Under the pieces are notes generated by a model. That model made no database searches. It saw nothing but the letters and a program-made list of their open reading frames with translations, and was not told the DNA's origin. This document shows positions 10,863 to 22,139 of a stretch of 64,000 bases of DNA, one piece after another; within the stretch, counting starts at the first letter, position 1; every line of letters begins with the position of its first letter. The translations under genes were made by a program, and so were the position numbers. Source of the DNA: Eucommia ulmoides (Eukaryota > Streptophyta > Magnoliopsida > Garryales > Eucommiaceae); contig CM028328.1 of NCBI GenBank assembly GCA_016647705.1, positions 49,089,647 to 49,153,646 on the forward strand. Direction: 5' to 3'.

Positions 10863-13323
10863 TGCTAACAGCTTATTCTTGGGTAGGCTTAAAGATTTGG
10901 TGAGGCAATGAAGATGAGATGAAATGTTGGTGCTCTGGGTGGATAAGAGTTAAGATGACATGTTTGATCTCATTAATAGATTGCTTCATGTTGTCATTCT
11001 GCTTCCATATCTTAGAAATTTCTCCCTAGACTGAGTCTTTCTTAGGCTCAAGGTTGTTCTCCCAGCTCGGCTGGTCTTGACTTGCGGCAGTGGCACAAAT
11101 GACATCTTCGCATTTAGCAAGGAAATAGTGATCTTTAGTAGCAATCTATTTTCCGTAAGGGAGCCTCTCAATTCGTAATTCACCCCAATACTTTATAATG
11201 CTAAGGGTATTTCTAGGTGACAATAATCAGTCCTCTTCTTGGAATAGCGAGGCTGGGTTCATTTAGCTCAGCATTTGTGTTAGGGAGGAAATGTACTATG
11301 GCTTCACAGGGATCTTGGAGTCATTATGAATACTTCCAACAGAGAAATGGATTGGGTCCATCTTATAATATTTGCGAACGGATCTCGATGGCTTTTAGCA
11401 AAAGTTACCTAAAGCAGATTTTTCTAGATTTATTAAGTGATTAACAACCTAGACCTCTAGTTATGAACTTTTAAGGATGCAAATTATCCTATCTTTATGT
11501 GTGGTTATATTCTTGACTATACATGAGTATGTCTATATAGACGATAATGTTAGTGTTATATGTATGTAATCCTACGAAAACGTAGCTCTAGTAGGCAATG
11601 TTCTGGACATACCTCAACTTGGAATTGGCTTTCTTAGGACTAGGGTAACTCAAATGTTTTGGATTATCCTAAAAAAAGATACAGTCCTCTAGGCTTATGG
11701 CATAAGTGACCCTTTATTCTCCAAGTATACACCATTCTTCCTAGGACTATAGGATACAAACGTCATTTTTTTTTCCTCAAGATATGGATCATGGCTCCTA
11801 AGAATTAATGATAGAAGTATCCTTTCTTTTTTCTATTCAAAGTCGGGATATTTGCTCCTAAACCTTGGTGACATACTCATCTTTTCTTGATAAATTGATC
11901 ACAGTTCTTAGGACCTAGCGAATAATTATCCTAGATTTTTCTTATGGATTACTTCTCTTAAGACTTAATGATAGGATTTTCTTATTTTTCTCCTCAATCA
12001 TAGATCATGGATCATGGTCTTGATGACAGAATTATCCACTCATTTTTCTTTTCAAATTAGGGATAATTGCTCCTCGGACTTGATGACAGACACGTCTTTC
12101 TTCCCCCGAAATGGATTATTGTTTTCCTAGGACCTATTGGCAGAACTATATTTTTTTTTCTTTCTCAAAGGATGGATTATCCTTCCTAGGGCTTGAGGAA
12201 GATTCTAAGACGCTTTTGAGTTCATGATATCCACTGTGGGTGAATTTGACAATCAGACGAGTGAAGTTTAACTAGCTTCCTATCAGAAAAAATTATGACT
12301 TGCTTAAGAAGTTTTAAACCTAAACGAAATGTCTTTCTTATGGTGCATAATTCCTACTGTATAGGATTTATGAGAAAGGACACTACGCTTAGGACATGAC
12401 ATGCATCTCCTACGGAATGGTAACCCGATATATGCTTACTATTTGTATCACACAGTCTTGATTCGACTATGTGATGACACTTTCATACATTTTGGTAGTT
12501 TAACATGATTTCACATGATCAAAGTAGATTACTTCGTGTTGTCTTAGTTGGCGAACCTTAGACAACTTTGTTTAGCAAAGGCTATGATTATTTGTTTATT
12601 TGAGATGGATTTTTTGTTTTTATTTAAAGGCGAAGGTTGTTGTAATTTTATTAGAGTAAATTTTTAAATGAATTATTATGGATGAAATGGGCATTATTAA
12701 TTTTATGTTTATGTTTGATGGTCTATTGGGTTATGTAAAAGAAGGATTCTTGTTCTTTCCTGCAATTTACTCCGTATTTAAATTTTTGAAAACATTTTTC
12801 GGTGCTTAGCAAGCTTGCAATGCATGGGATAGAACAAGAACTTTTATACTAATTATTATGCCCCTACTTGTCTTGGAAGGTTATTCTATATATCTAGTAC
12901 AACAGTAATGTCAATAACTATACAGAAATTAAAAATTACTTCTCTCTCCAAGATAGGTATCCTAAATAGAACAGGGTTTTGGTTATTCTTTATCCTAGAC
13001 TCATTATATATGGTTTTGGCTTTTCTTCTAGCGCATCCTGAGAAATCTTGGTTCCCAGACCTTCAAACATCTGGCGTCCTCCCTCAGGGAACATCTATTT
13101 TTGGTTGGTGGTTTGAGCGAGAAAAGGTTCGTAGCCGAATCCCGGGGGAGGAATCCACCTGGCCTTGCTTCTACTAACTTCTCTTTCAAAGTTAAGGGTT
13201 TTTAGGGTTTAGATTAGCGTGATGAAATCACCCACTTCAACCCCTACTATCGACTTCTCTATCCCTAAAAGAGTTACGACTTGGGTTTTCCATTAATGAT
13301 ATTCAATGTAGAGTGAGTGCTCG

Positions 13324-15896
13324 TGTCACAACCCGTCCCGGACACCCATCATCCCAGGGCTGGCGTGACTACAACATGACATCACCAATATCCAAACAAC
13401 CTAATAGAAATGACAATATACACCCACTGTATAATACATATATCTATTATGGGGGGGCGCACCTGGCCCGAAGTTTTTCTAACTAAAAGTATTTATCCAT
13501 GAACCTTCTTAGGTTCACCTTTGACAGCTTCTCTCAATCGTCCACATGACTTCATCACATAACTCTACCTAGTGCCAGTAGGGGACCGACTCCTAGCTGT
13601 TGTACCTACGAGTGAACTGCCTTCTTAGTAAAACATTTTAAAAATATTAATACGTTCTAAATATTTCCATAATTTAGTATGGATCAAGCACATGTATATA
13701 CGCAATGACAATAAAGTGATATAGATAAGTTCCATCCAGATCCATCTAGCATAAAATCCTACCAATCATCGTAATAAATAATATCAAATCAACCAATATA
13801 TGTAAAACACCACATCTCAAGCACTAATCTCAAACACACACCTCCAACACACATACGCTGGTCAGCCCTAGTGATCGTTTTAACCTCACGATCGGGAGTT
13901 GCAACGGTACCGTAACATTCATAGGAATGCCTTCCTACGAAATATCCACACCTCTTTTTGGGGAGAAATATAATCCACACCCCTTACAGGGAGAAATATA
14001 ATCCATACCCCTTTCGGGGAGAGCAGTCATGGCATCGTCAAAATCAAATACAGTATCATCGAATCGCAACTCAATAAATATCGCCTACTTAACATCGTCA
14101 AATCACCACGTCTACCACTTTTCTTAAAACCAGCTTTTAAATTCAAAAATTATATTTCATATCTTCTTTTAAAGAAAACGTCCAATTTTATCAAAACCAC
14201 TTTTCCACCATATATATTTTTTTTGTTTTTAGAAAACCAGGCATTTTTAGAAAAATAGATGTTTCCTATTCTCTTTTTAAAAACACCGTCTAATTTCACC
14301 AAATCCAGCGGAAATTCATTTTCACTTTCTTTTTGAAAACTATCGAAATCCAGTTTACCAACTCATTCAAATTCTGCTTGATCCATATCATTTATAAATT
14401 CATACAGTTTAAATAATCACATATTTCATCATATATATACATAGAAAAATAGTTTGGCAAGAAGACAGTACACTCACCTCGATATCCGTTTTGCAAAACT
14501 GACACTGCCCGCACTTTATCTGGACGCCAGTGCCTGTGAACCTAATAGTGGCAAATTCTAAATTAATATCTTATCTAAAACATCCTAATCATGCAATACG
14601 GACCCTATATTCCGAATTGTTACTAATTTTATATACCACGTACTTAAAATTAATTAATCGTTACGAAATTATTATGATTTTAGGATTTGTAACACTAATT
14701 AAAATTTAATTTAACGAGAATTAATAATCGATTGAAGTTTCATCTGTTTCCGAAACGTTTGGCGACCACGAGATGGGTTTTGGATTTTCCTGGGGTGGTT
14801 TCTGCAATTTCCCCTTTTTTTTTTTTTTTTTTTCTGCGCCTACTGTTTCTGTTTCTGTTTCAGTTTTGCGACCCCGACAATCGACGCCGAAGAACTCTCG
14901 CTGCTGACCAAAACTCTCCGCCAACCTCTACCGTGGGCGATCAACACACACACCCGCAACAGCAGAGCAGAACACACACACACTCATGCACAATCTCTGT
15001 CTGAACACAGCAGTCCCACCGACGACAACCCACGATGATAACACACCGTCGGAGTGAACGACCTCTCTGTCGAACGGACGGACATCACGCACACATATGA
15101 CAACGGTCTGAACGATGGACAAAGCACACACATACACACACACAAACGCAGTTGACGACGAGCCGAACACATTACCCAACACTTACTGGACGACCAACGA
15201 CGATCACCCACCACCTATGCCGAACCACCTTCTCTCTCTCCTGAAATTTGACAACGGCATACCCACGAAGTTCTCCGTCGACCAAACACACCACCCCACA
15301 CGATCGTCGACCACTGAATACCCATGCACGCCCACAACCTTGTAACCGAAACACCCTGCCTCGCCGGCGATCGCTTCTCAAACCCGAACTCTAGCCTGCT
15401 ATCTCTCTCTCTAGATTTTTTTTCTCTGATTTTCAGATTTTGGATTTAGGATTCTTGATCATGATATTTTTTTGATCATTACCTGTGCATGAGATTAGTG
15501 GATTTAAATTATCTAAGCGTGCCACATCACTTCTCTTATCTGATTCCTTGCCGGCCAGCTGCTTCCTCTGACCGCCGGTTCATGGGTATGTATATATATG
15601 ATAAAAAAAATAATCATTAATTGCTCTTTCCTCCCCCTAATTTCCTTTAAACCTTGATTTTAATCCTTTTCAACTTTTAAAAGTTTCTAAGATTTTCAAT
15701 TTCACCCCCTGAAAGTTTCATTTAAATGTTAAATGTCAATTTACCTCCCTAAATTGGGATTTACTGTTTCTATATTTTCAATTTGACCCCTAGGCTTTCT
15801 ATTTGAATTTTTAATTGTTCTAGTTTCACCCCGAATTTTCACAATTACTCTAAAATATCACTGAAATGACGTACATGCTACGATTGAGGTCTTACA
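13324..15896 (-). mobile_element. 2,573-bp solo LTR with GCTCG target duplication
   Basis: The plus strand begins TGTCACAACCCGTCC and ends GAGGTCTTACA, so the element reads on the minus strand with TGTAAGACC at its start and GGGTTGTGACA at its end, typical of some plant Ty3/gypsy LTRs. The flanks are GCTCG (13319-13323) and GCTCG (15897-15901), a perfect 5-bp duplication. No internal region, primer site or polypurine tract is attached, so it is a solo LTR. The sibling sequence near 18455-18475 has the uninterrupted target (AGTGCTCGTG). The interior has CA-rich stretches (14940-15140) and a minus-strand TATA-like run near 15592. Non-coding. Confidence 0.9.
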
Positions 15897-16026
15897 GCTC
15901 GTGAGTCAGAGAGAGTATACAGTAATGGAAAGACAATATCTAAATGCGGTATTTAAAGACAGTATTTTAAATGCAGTAAATAAAGACAGTAAATATGCAT
16001 GCATGCTGATATATACATATAAAATA

Positions 16027-16054
16027 ATATGCTTATTATTATTATTATTATTAA

Positions 16055-16100
<46 letters not shown>
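16027..16100. repeat. (TTA)n microsatellite near primer site, copy I
   Basis: TTA triplet repeat with one TAA-like interruption. The homologous place in copy II (18606-18672) holds (TTA)n followed by (GTT)n, so the tract is an inherited part of this retroelement leader. Confidence 0.9.
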
Positions 16101-16222
16101 GGTAGGGAATTATTTATGCTTTGAAATCAAAGACATAATGCTTGGATGTTATTAAACATTGAATATAAATTTGGACTCCAACTAGGCCTAACTCTCTTAC
16201 AGTACCCAGTAGAGTCGCCGGC

Positions 16223-18636
16223 TAATGCACCTTGAATTTTGATAGCGGAAGAAGGAAAGAATCAGGAAGAGAATGAAAACAAGTTTCATCCATTTCTCTC
16301 TAAGTCGTCCAAATCCATTTATTTTAAAAGTGTTGTTTCTAGGGATTTTCTAGGCATCGGTTTTGAAAAATTTATTGGGCCAAAATTTTATGTTTAAAAT
16401 GGAGTCATCACCTAGCATGGGGTTAAATAGTGTGCTAGGTCAATAGGATTTTGAAAATTCATGTAGTTTGGGTGGTTACCAAAGATCAGGTCTTCATGTA
16501 GTTCTTTCCTATTAGGGTAAAGAGAATGGTTTATGTTATTAAAGATGTTACCGAACCCTTATGAATTGCCTACATACTTTGAGTGGTTACCAAAGATCAG
16601 GTCAAACGTAATTCTATGATGAAGGTGAAATTTGATTTTTATTGTTTAAGGTGATTGAATCCTTATCATGGGTTGTCTACGTACTTTGGGTGGTTACCAA
16701 AGATCAGGTTAAACATAGTTCATTCTTGTTAAGTTAAAAGGTAGGTTGGTTTTAGTTCATTCTGGACAGACCTCGACTTGGACATGGCTTTCGTAGGACC
16801 AGAGTAACTTGAAAGTTTTAGTTTATCCTAAAAAAAAAGTACAATACTGTAGGCCTATGGCACAATTGACCTTTTATTCTCCAAGTATATATCATTCTAC
16901 CTAGGACTCTAGGGTACAAACGTCATTTTCTTACACAAGATATTGACCATGGCTCCTAGGAATTAATGACAAAAATATCCTCTCTTTTTTTTCTTTTCAA
17001 AGTAGGGATATTTTCTCCTACAACTTGGTGACAAACTTATCTTTTCCTGACAAATTGATCATAGTTCTTAGGACCTAGTGACAAAATTATCCTAGATATT
17101 TCCTATGGATCATTTCACAAAAGACTTTATGACAGGATTGTCCCATTTTTCTCCTCAAACATAGATCATGGCTCCTGGGTCTTGATGACTGAATTATCCT
17201 CTATTTTTTCTTTCCAAAGTAGGGACAATTGTTCATAGGACTTGATGACAGACACGTCTTTCTTCCCCAGAAATAGATTACTGTTTTCCTAGGACCTAAA
17301 GGCAAAACTATCTTCTTTTTTTCTCAAATGATGGATCATCATTCTCAAGGCTTGAGGATGAGTCTAAGAAAACTTTTAGTTCATGATATCTATTGAAGAT
17401 GAATTTGACAATCTGACCTGTAAACCTTAACTAGCTTCATATCAAAAAATGTTTTAACCTGCTTAAGGCTTTTTGAATCTAAACTAAATGTTTTAACCTG
17501 TACAAGATTTATGAGAAAGAACACTATGCTTAGGACATGACATACATCTCCTACGGAATGGTGACCCAAGATATGTTACTATTTGTATCACATAGTCCTG
17601 ATTCGACTGTGTGACGACACTTTCTTATATTTTGGTAGTTTAACATGATTTCGCACAATTAAAGTAGATTACTTTACGTTGTCTTAGTGGGTAAACCTTA
17701 GACAACTTTGTTTAGCAAAGGCTATGATTATTTGTTTATTTGAGATGGATTTTTTGCTTTTATTTAAAGGCGAAAGTAGTTGTGAATTTATTAGGGCAAG
17801 TTTTTAAATGAATTATTATGGATGAAATGGGAATTACTAATTGATGTTTTTATTTGATGGTTTATTGGGTCAAGTGAAATAAGGATTCTTGTTCTTTCCA
17901 GCAGCTTGATCCATACTTAAATTTTCGAAAACATTTTTCGATGTTGGGCAAGCTTGCAATGAATTGGATAGAACAAGAACTCTTATACTAATTATTATGC
18001 CCGTATTTATCCTAGAGGGTTATTCTATATACCTAGTACAACTATAATATAAATATTTGTATTAAAATTAAAAATGACATCTCTCTCCAAGATAAGTGTC
18101 CTAAGTAGAATAGGTTTTGGTTATTCTCTATCCTAGGCTCACTTTATGTGGTTTTGGCTTTTCTTTGAGCGCATCCTAAAAAGTCTCAGTTCCAGGACCT
18201 TTAAACCTCCGGTGTCCTCCTCGTGCGAACATCCATCTTTGGTTGGTAGTCCGAGCGAGAAGAGGTTCGTAAACAGATCTTGGGGGAGGAACCCACCCGG
18301 CCTTGCTTCTACTAACTTCTCTTTCTAACTTAAGGGTTTTCAGGGCTTAGATCAGCGTGATGAAATCATCAACTTCAGCCCTTACTGCTGGCCTTTCTAT
18401 CCCTAAGAGGGTTATGACTTGGGTTTCTCATCATTGATATGTAAGGCAAAGTAAGTGCTCGTGCGTTGGAGAGAGTATATAGTAATATAAATGCTGAAGT
18501 GTAAAGACAATATTTAAATGAAATATTTGAAGATAGTAATGTAAATGCAGTAAATAAAAACAGTAAATGTGTATGCATGCTGATATATACATATGAAATA
18601 ATATGCTTATTATTGTTTATTATTATTATTATTATT

Positions 18637-18672
<36 letters not shown>

Positions 18673-18793
18673 TGGTAGGGAATTATTTATGCTTTGAAAT
18701 CAAAGACATAATACTTGAATGTTATTAAAAAATAAATATGGATTTAGACTCTGACTAGGCCTGACTCTCTTACAGTCCCCAGCGGAGTCGCTA
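16223..18793 (-). mobile_element. Tat/Ogre-like fossil, copy II (internally deleted)
   Basis: It begins with an LTR-edge sequence homologous to 2177 and 18796, carries dyad motifs at 16465-16725, then passes directly into a block (16760-18475) homologous to 11602-13323 plus 15897-16200 of copy I. It ends at a second tRNA-Arg-type primer site, 18776-18793, matching about 16-17 of 18 bases of the tRNA 3' end. Several kilobases found in copy I are absent. It shares the middle LTR with copy I in a head-to-tail array. Non-coding and old. Confidence 0.65.
18776..18793 (-). other. Primer-binding site, tRNA-Arg type
   Basis: On the plus strand this reads TCCCCAGCGGAGTCGCTA, nearly the 3' end of plant tRNA-Arg with CCA; the minus strand is therefore the primer site. 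A second example is at 16203-16220. In both, the LTR edge follows within a few bases. Confidence 0.7.
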
Positions 18794-18795
18794 GC

Positions 18796-19772
18796 TGACG
18801 TACCCTGAATTTTGGTAGCGGAAGAACTAGAGAATCGAGAAGAGGATAAAAACAACTTTCATCCCTTCTTCTCTAAGTCATCTAAATCCATTCATTTTGA
18901 AAATGGTTTTTAAAGGGCTTTTCTAGGAGTCGATTTTGAAAAACTTCTTGGGCGGGAATTTTATTCTTAAAATAAAGTCACCACCTAGTATAGAGTTAAA
19001 TAATGTACTAGGTTACTGAGATTTTAGAAATTCATTCTTCCTTTTAAAATGACCCTTATTTTGACTTCCAAGGGTCTATGCACCAGAGATATTCTTTAAG
19101 TTTGGGATTCAGTTATGCTTGCAGAGGTTTTACGTATCCCAAGACACCCGTTCTTAAACGGCGCCTTGGTCTAAATACATATTCACTGTTAAACATATCC
19201 AAGTAGTTTTATTTGATTTAATTAAACAAGAATAATTTCCTTTTTAAAAAATTTCCTCTTTTTATGAATTTTATCATGACGTAAGTGGTAAAGGTTATCT
19301 ATTATGCAACTAAAACTAGAAACAAAAAATATTTTTATGTTTTTATCATATTGAAAGGAATAAATATTATACTATGCTACATTATTCTAGGCAATATCAA
19401 CCCAATAGAAATTTATGAAAGACATAAATATAAATATACAAGTCATACTAAATGAAATACAAATTAAGTCTAAATTGTTTGGATATGCAACCAAACCTGC
19501 CCTTGATTGCCTACGTATCTTGGATCAATGAGAATCAGGTCTTCACTAAGTTTGTTCCTGTTAGGGTAAAAGGTATGGTTTGTGTTATTAAAGGTGTGAC
19601 CGAACCCTTATGGATTGTCTACGTAATTTGGGTGGTTACCAAAGATCAGGTCAAACATAGTTCATTCTGGTTAAGGTAAAAACTAATTTTTATTGTTTAA
19701 GGTCATCGAACCCATATCATGGATTGCCTATGTACTTTGGATGGTTACCAAAAATCAGGTTAAACATAGTTC
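18796..19772 (-). mobile_element. Tat/Ogre-like LTR, copy III (truncated)
   Basis: Homologous to the LTR parts at 2177-3000 and 16223-16730. It has the same leader words, the GACACCCGTTC stretch (19143-19153) and three dyad motifs at 19495-19545, 19612-19665 and 19722-19772. It ends where copia gag similarity begins (about 19775), so its outer part is lost. Confidence 0.65.
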
Positions 19773-19774
19773 AT

Positions 19775-21270
19775 TCCAGGGTTTCAAGTTGTGGATCGGC
19801 GAAAGAAATGTGGGCTAAATTGCAAATCACCCACAAAGGGACAAATCAGGTGAAACAATCAAAAATCAATGCCATAGTTCATCAATTCGAACAATTCAGA
19901 ATAGGTGAATCAGAATCGATTTAGGACATGTACACAAGATTTAACAATATCTGCAACAATCTGAATTAACTCGAAAATCCCTATACGTTGGAGGATAAAG
20001 TGTGAAAGATCTTGAGATCATTAACTAAAGTGTGGGAGCCGAATGTGACTATGATTGAGGATGCAAAAGATCTTACGAAGTGTGTTATTGATGATCTCAT
20101 CAAAAACCTAATGACACATAAGATGGCTATTAGAGGATATGAGGACGATACGGGAAATGTTAAAAATAAGTCCTTAGCATTGAAAGTCCAAAGAAAGGAG
20201 GAAGAAGATAACAATGATGATGTCAATCTTAATAGTGAGCAAGAAAAAGGATGTGACGCTTCTCACGAAGAATTTCAGAAAAATTACTTGATGAACATTC
20301 CAGGGAAAGAGAAATTTCAACATGAGTAATGTGGAATGCTTCAACTATCAGAACACCGGTCATTTTCAATTCAAATGTCCCGATCCAGAGAAGAAAAAAG
20401 AAAAAAAGAGAAAGGAAAAGAAGAAGGTGAAGAAGAGTACGAAGAAATCAATGAAAGCCACCTGGGATAACTCGGAGTCAAGTAGCTCAAAAGAATCGAG
20501 CAGTAATGATTTATCTTTGCTTGCTTTGATGGCCACTGGAGTTGAGGTAACTAATGTACTAGTTCTTTCCCTTTAGATTTCAATGATTTGTTTGACATTT
20601 ATCAAGAACTAACACATGATTATCAAAATCAGTGTTTTCAAATTAATGCCCTACAAAGTTCAATTAGCACACTTAACAAGCAAGTGATGAAATTTGAATA
20701 TAAAAAAAATGAATTGAAATCCAATGTTTCGGATTTACATTTGATTGTTCTCAAATTCACGAGTGGACAAAATAATTTGAAAATACTTTTGGGAAGTTTA
20801 AGAGTGTTTTTCAATAAAGTTGGAATTGGGTTTAGAAAAACCTTAAATAAAAGAGATTTCATAAATTCTTTTCTGAAACCAAAGATCTTGTAAGATGTTT
20901 TAAATGTAATGTTACGGGGCATACTATCAGTTATTTTTTTTTTCTAAATTATCTAAATATAGACAAGTTTGGGTTCCTAAAAGAACTAAAATTGTCCCGA
21001 CTAATAAGATCAGACCCACTTAGATTGGGTACCACCTAGGAACTCTTTGAGGTGCTTATTTCAAGTTATTAAATAAACATCTATTTGCAAGGACAAATTG
21101 TTCCTAAGAAGTGGTTGTTCTCAATATCAAGGGATAAAGTAAAATTTACGTCTTTGACACCTAAAAACAGAAGTCATGTGATTTATGGAGATGATGCCCT
21201 GAGTAAGAAAATAAATTTAAATACGCTAGTAAATTTTTTTAAGACCTGTGTTGTTTTATATATTCTCGAG
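19775..21270 (+). mobile_element. Ty1/copia gag and start of protease, fossil
   Basis: The plus strand carries the copia UBN2-type gag core (SAKEMWAKLQITHKGTNQVK), a zinc-knuckle-like segment near 20336 (ECFNYQNTGHFQFKCPDP), a lysine-rich and coiled-coil-like linker, and a protease-side stretch (KFTSLTPKNRSHVIYGDDA) near 21140. The 5' LTR and the first part of gag are absent, and no integrase, RT or RNase H follows. Broken in several places. From 21270 to the LTR at 22140 is AT-rich non-coding 3' leader. Confidence 0.8.
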
Positions 21271-22139
21271 TCGTCTTAGAATTATTGCACGATAATCAAA
21301 TAAGCTTACATATTTATATATGATATTTTTATGCTACGCTATATGAGATCTACTAAAAGTCCTATTTAAAAAATATGCAAAATATGTTATATCAATCCAT
21401 GACTTGTTCATCATTGAATTACGTTAGTATGTTAAAATGCATGATATCTTGATTTATTTGAAATGTTACGGTTATTTAAATGATAAATGGATTATATATT
21501 GCATTTATATGGTTTGAATTCTAAGTATTGATCACAACCGTGATAGAAGCATGCATTAGATTCATGATTGAAAAATTCATAAATTATCATTGAGAAATGT
21601 TTCATGTCCTAGTGCGTTAAAGATTACATATTTCTTGATTATATCCACAGGGAAGACATTAATTGGTATCATAAGTAAAAAGTATATATGATTTCATGCG
21701 ACATTGTTAAAATATTTTTAATTGTCTCAAGTTTATTCTCCTAAGAATGAATTAGCTTGTGTACACTTTTATAGAGGGAGATTGCATACCTATAATAATG
21801 TTTTTGGTTCCAAACAATATGTTTGATGTTTATTTAATTGACTTGAATTGATTGATTAAATGGGAAATATAGAGGGGAAATCATGATTGAACTTTAAATG
21901 AGTTAATTAATGTTTAAGAATTTGTTCGCCTAAGCATTGCATTGATAAAAGATAAAACTTTGGTAAATTAATCTTATTGTGCATTATTGAAAATCTTTAT
22001 AGTTTAAATTGATGAATTATCTTCATGATTGTGCTTAAATGAGCTAAAAAAACGAGTCCTCGGATTCAGGGGAGCGTGGTTACATTTTTGTTTTGAAGAA
22101 AATATCAAAGCTAATTGTCATCATAAAAAATGGGGAGAT

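Larger units (their letters stand above)
2177..16220 (-). mobile_element. Tat/Ogre-like Ty3/gypsy fossil, copy I (with inserts)
   Basis: The element reads right to left. Its primer-binding site is at 16203-16220: the plus strand there matches about 15 of 18 bases of the 3' end of plant tRNA-Arg including CCA, the primer type known for Ogre-like elements. The same LTR-edge sequence (ACGTACC..GATTTTGATAGCG type) occurs at 2177, 16223 and 18796, so 2177 marks the outer edge of the left LTR. A gag-like remnant lies at 10683-10862. The long left part (2.2 to about 9.9 kb) is non-coding and packed with hairpin motifs and minisatellites; the LTR/internal boundary on that side is not clear to me. A second-family LTR remnant (5.2-6.85 kb) and a solo LTR (13.32-15.90 kb) are nested within. 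It is heavily broken and old; no pol domain was recognised. Confidence 0.6.

Noticed and set aside
12908-13177. 89-codon ORF, with a related 60-codon ORF at 18146-18328
   Set aside because: The two lie in homologous parts of the Tat/Ogre-like copies but show no shared reading-frame conservation or known domain.
14732-15381. Several ORFs in CA-rich DNA
   Set aside because: They lie inside the solo LTR, and repeated ACAC gives His/Thr-rich readings on one strand and Val/Cys-rich on the other.
15901-16155. 84-codon ORF with a poly-leucine run
   Set aside because: The run is the (TTA)n microsatellite.
16203-16220. tRNA-Arg gene
   Set aside because: Only the 3' 18 bases of a tRNA are matched, at LTR edges (also 18776-18793); these are primer-binding sites. 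The same holds for the tRNA-Asp-like site at 43325-43342.
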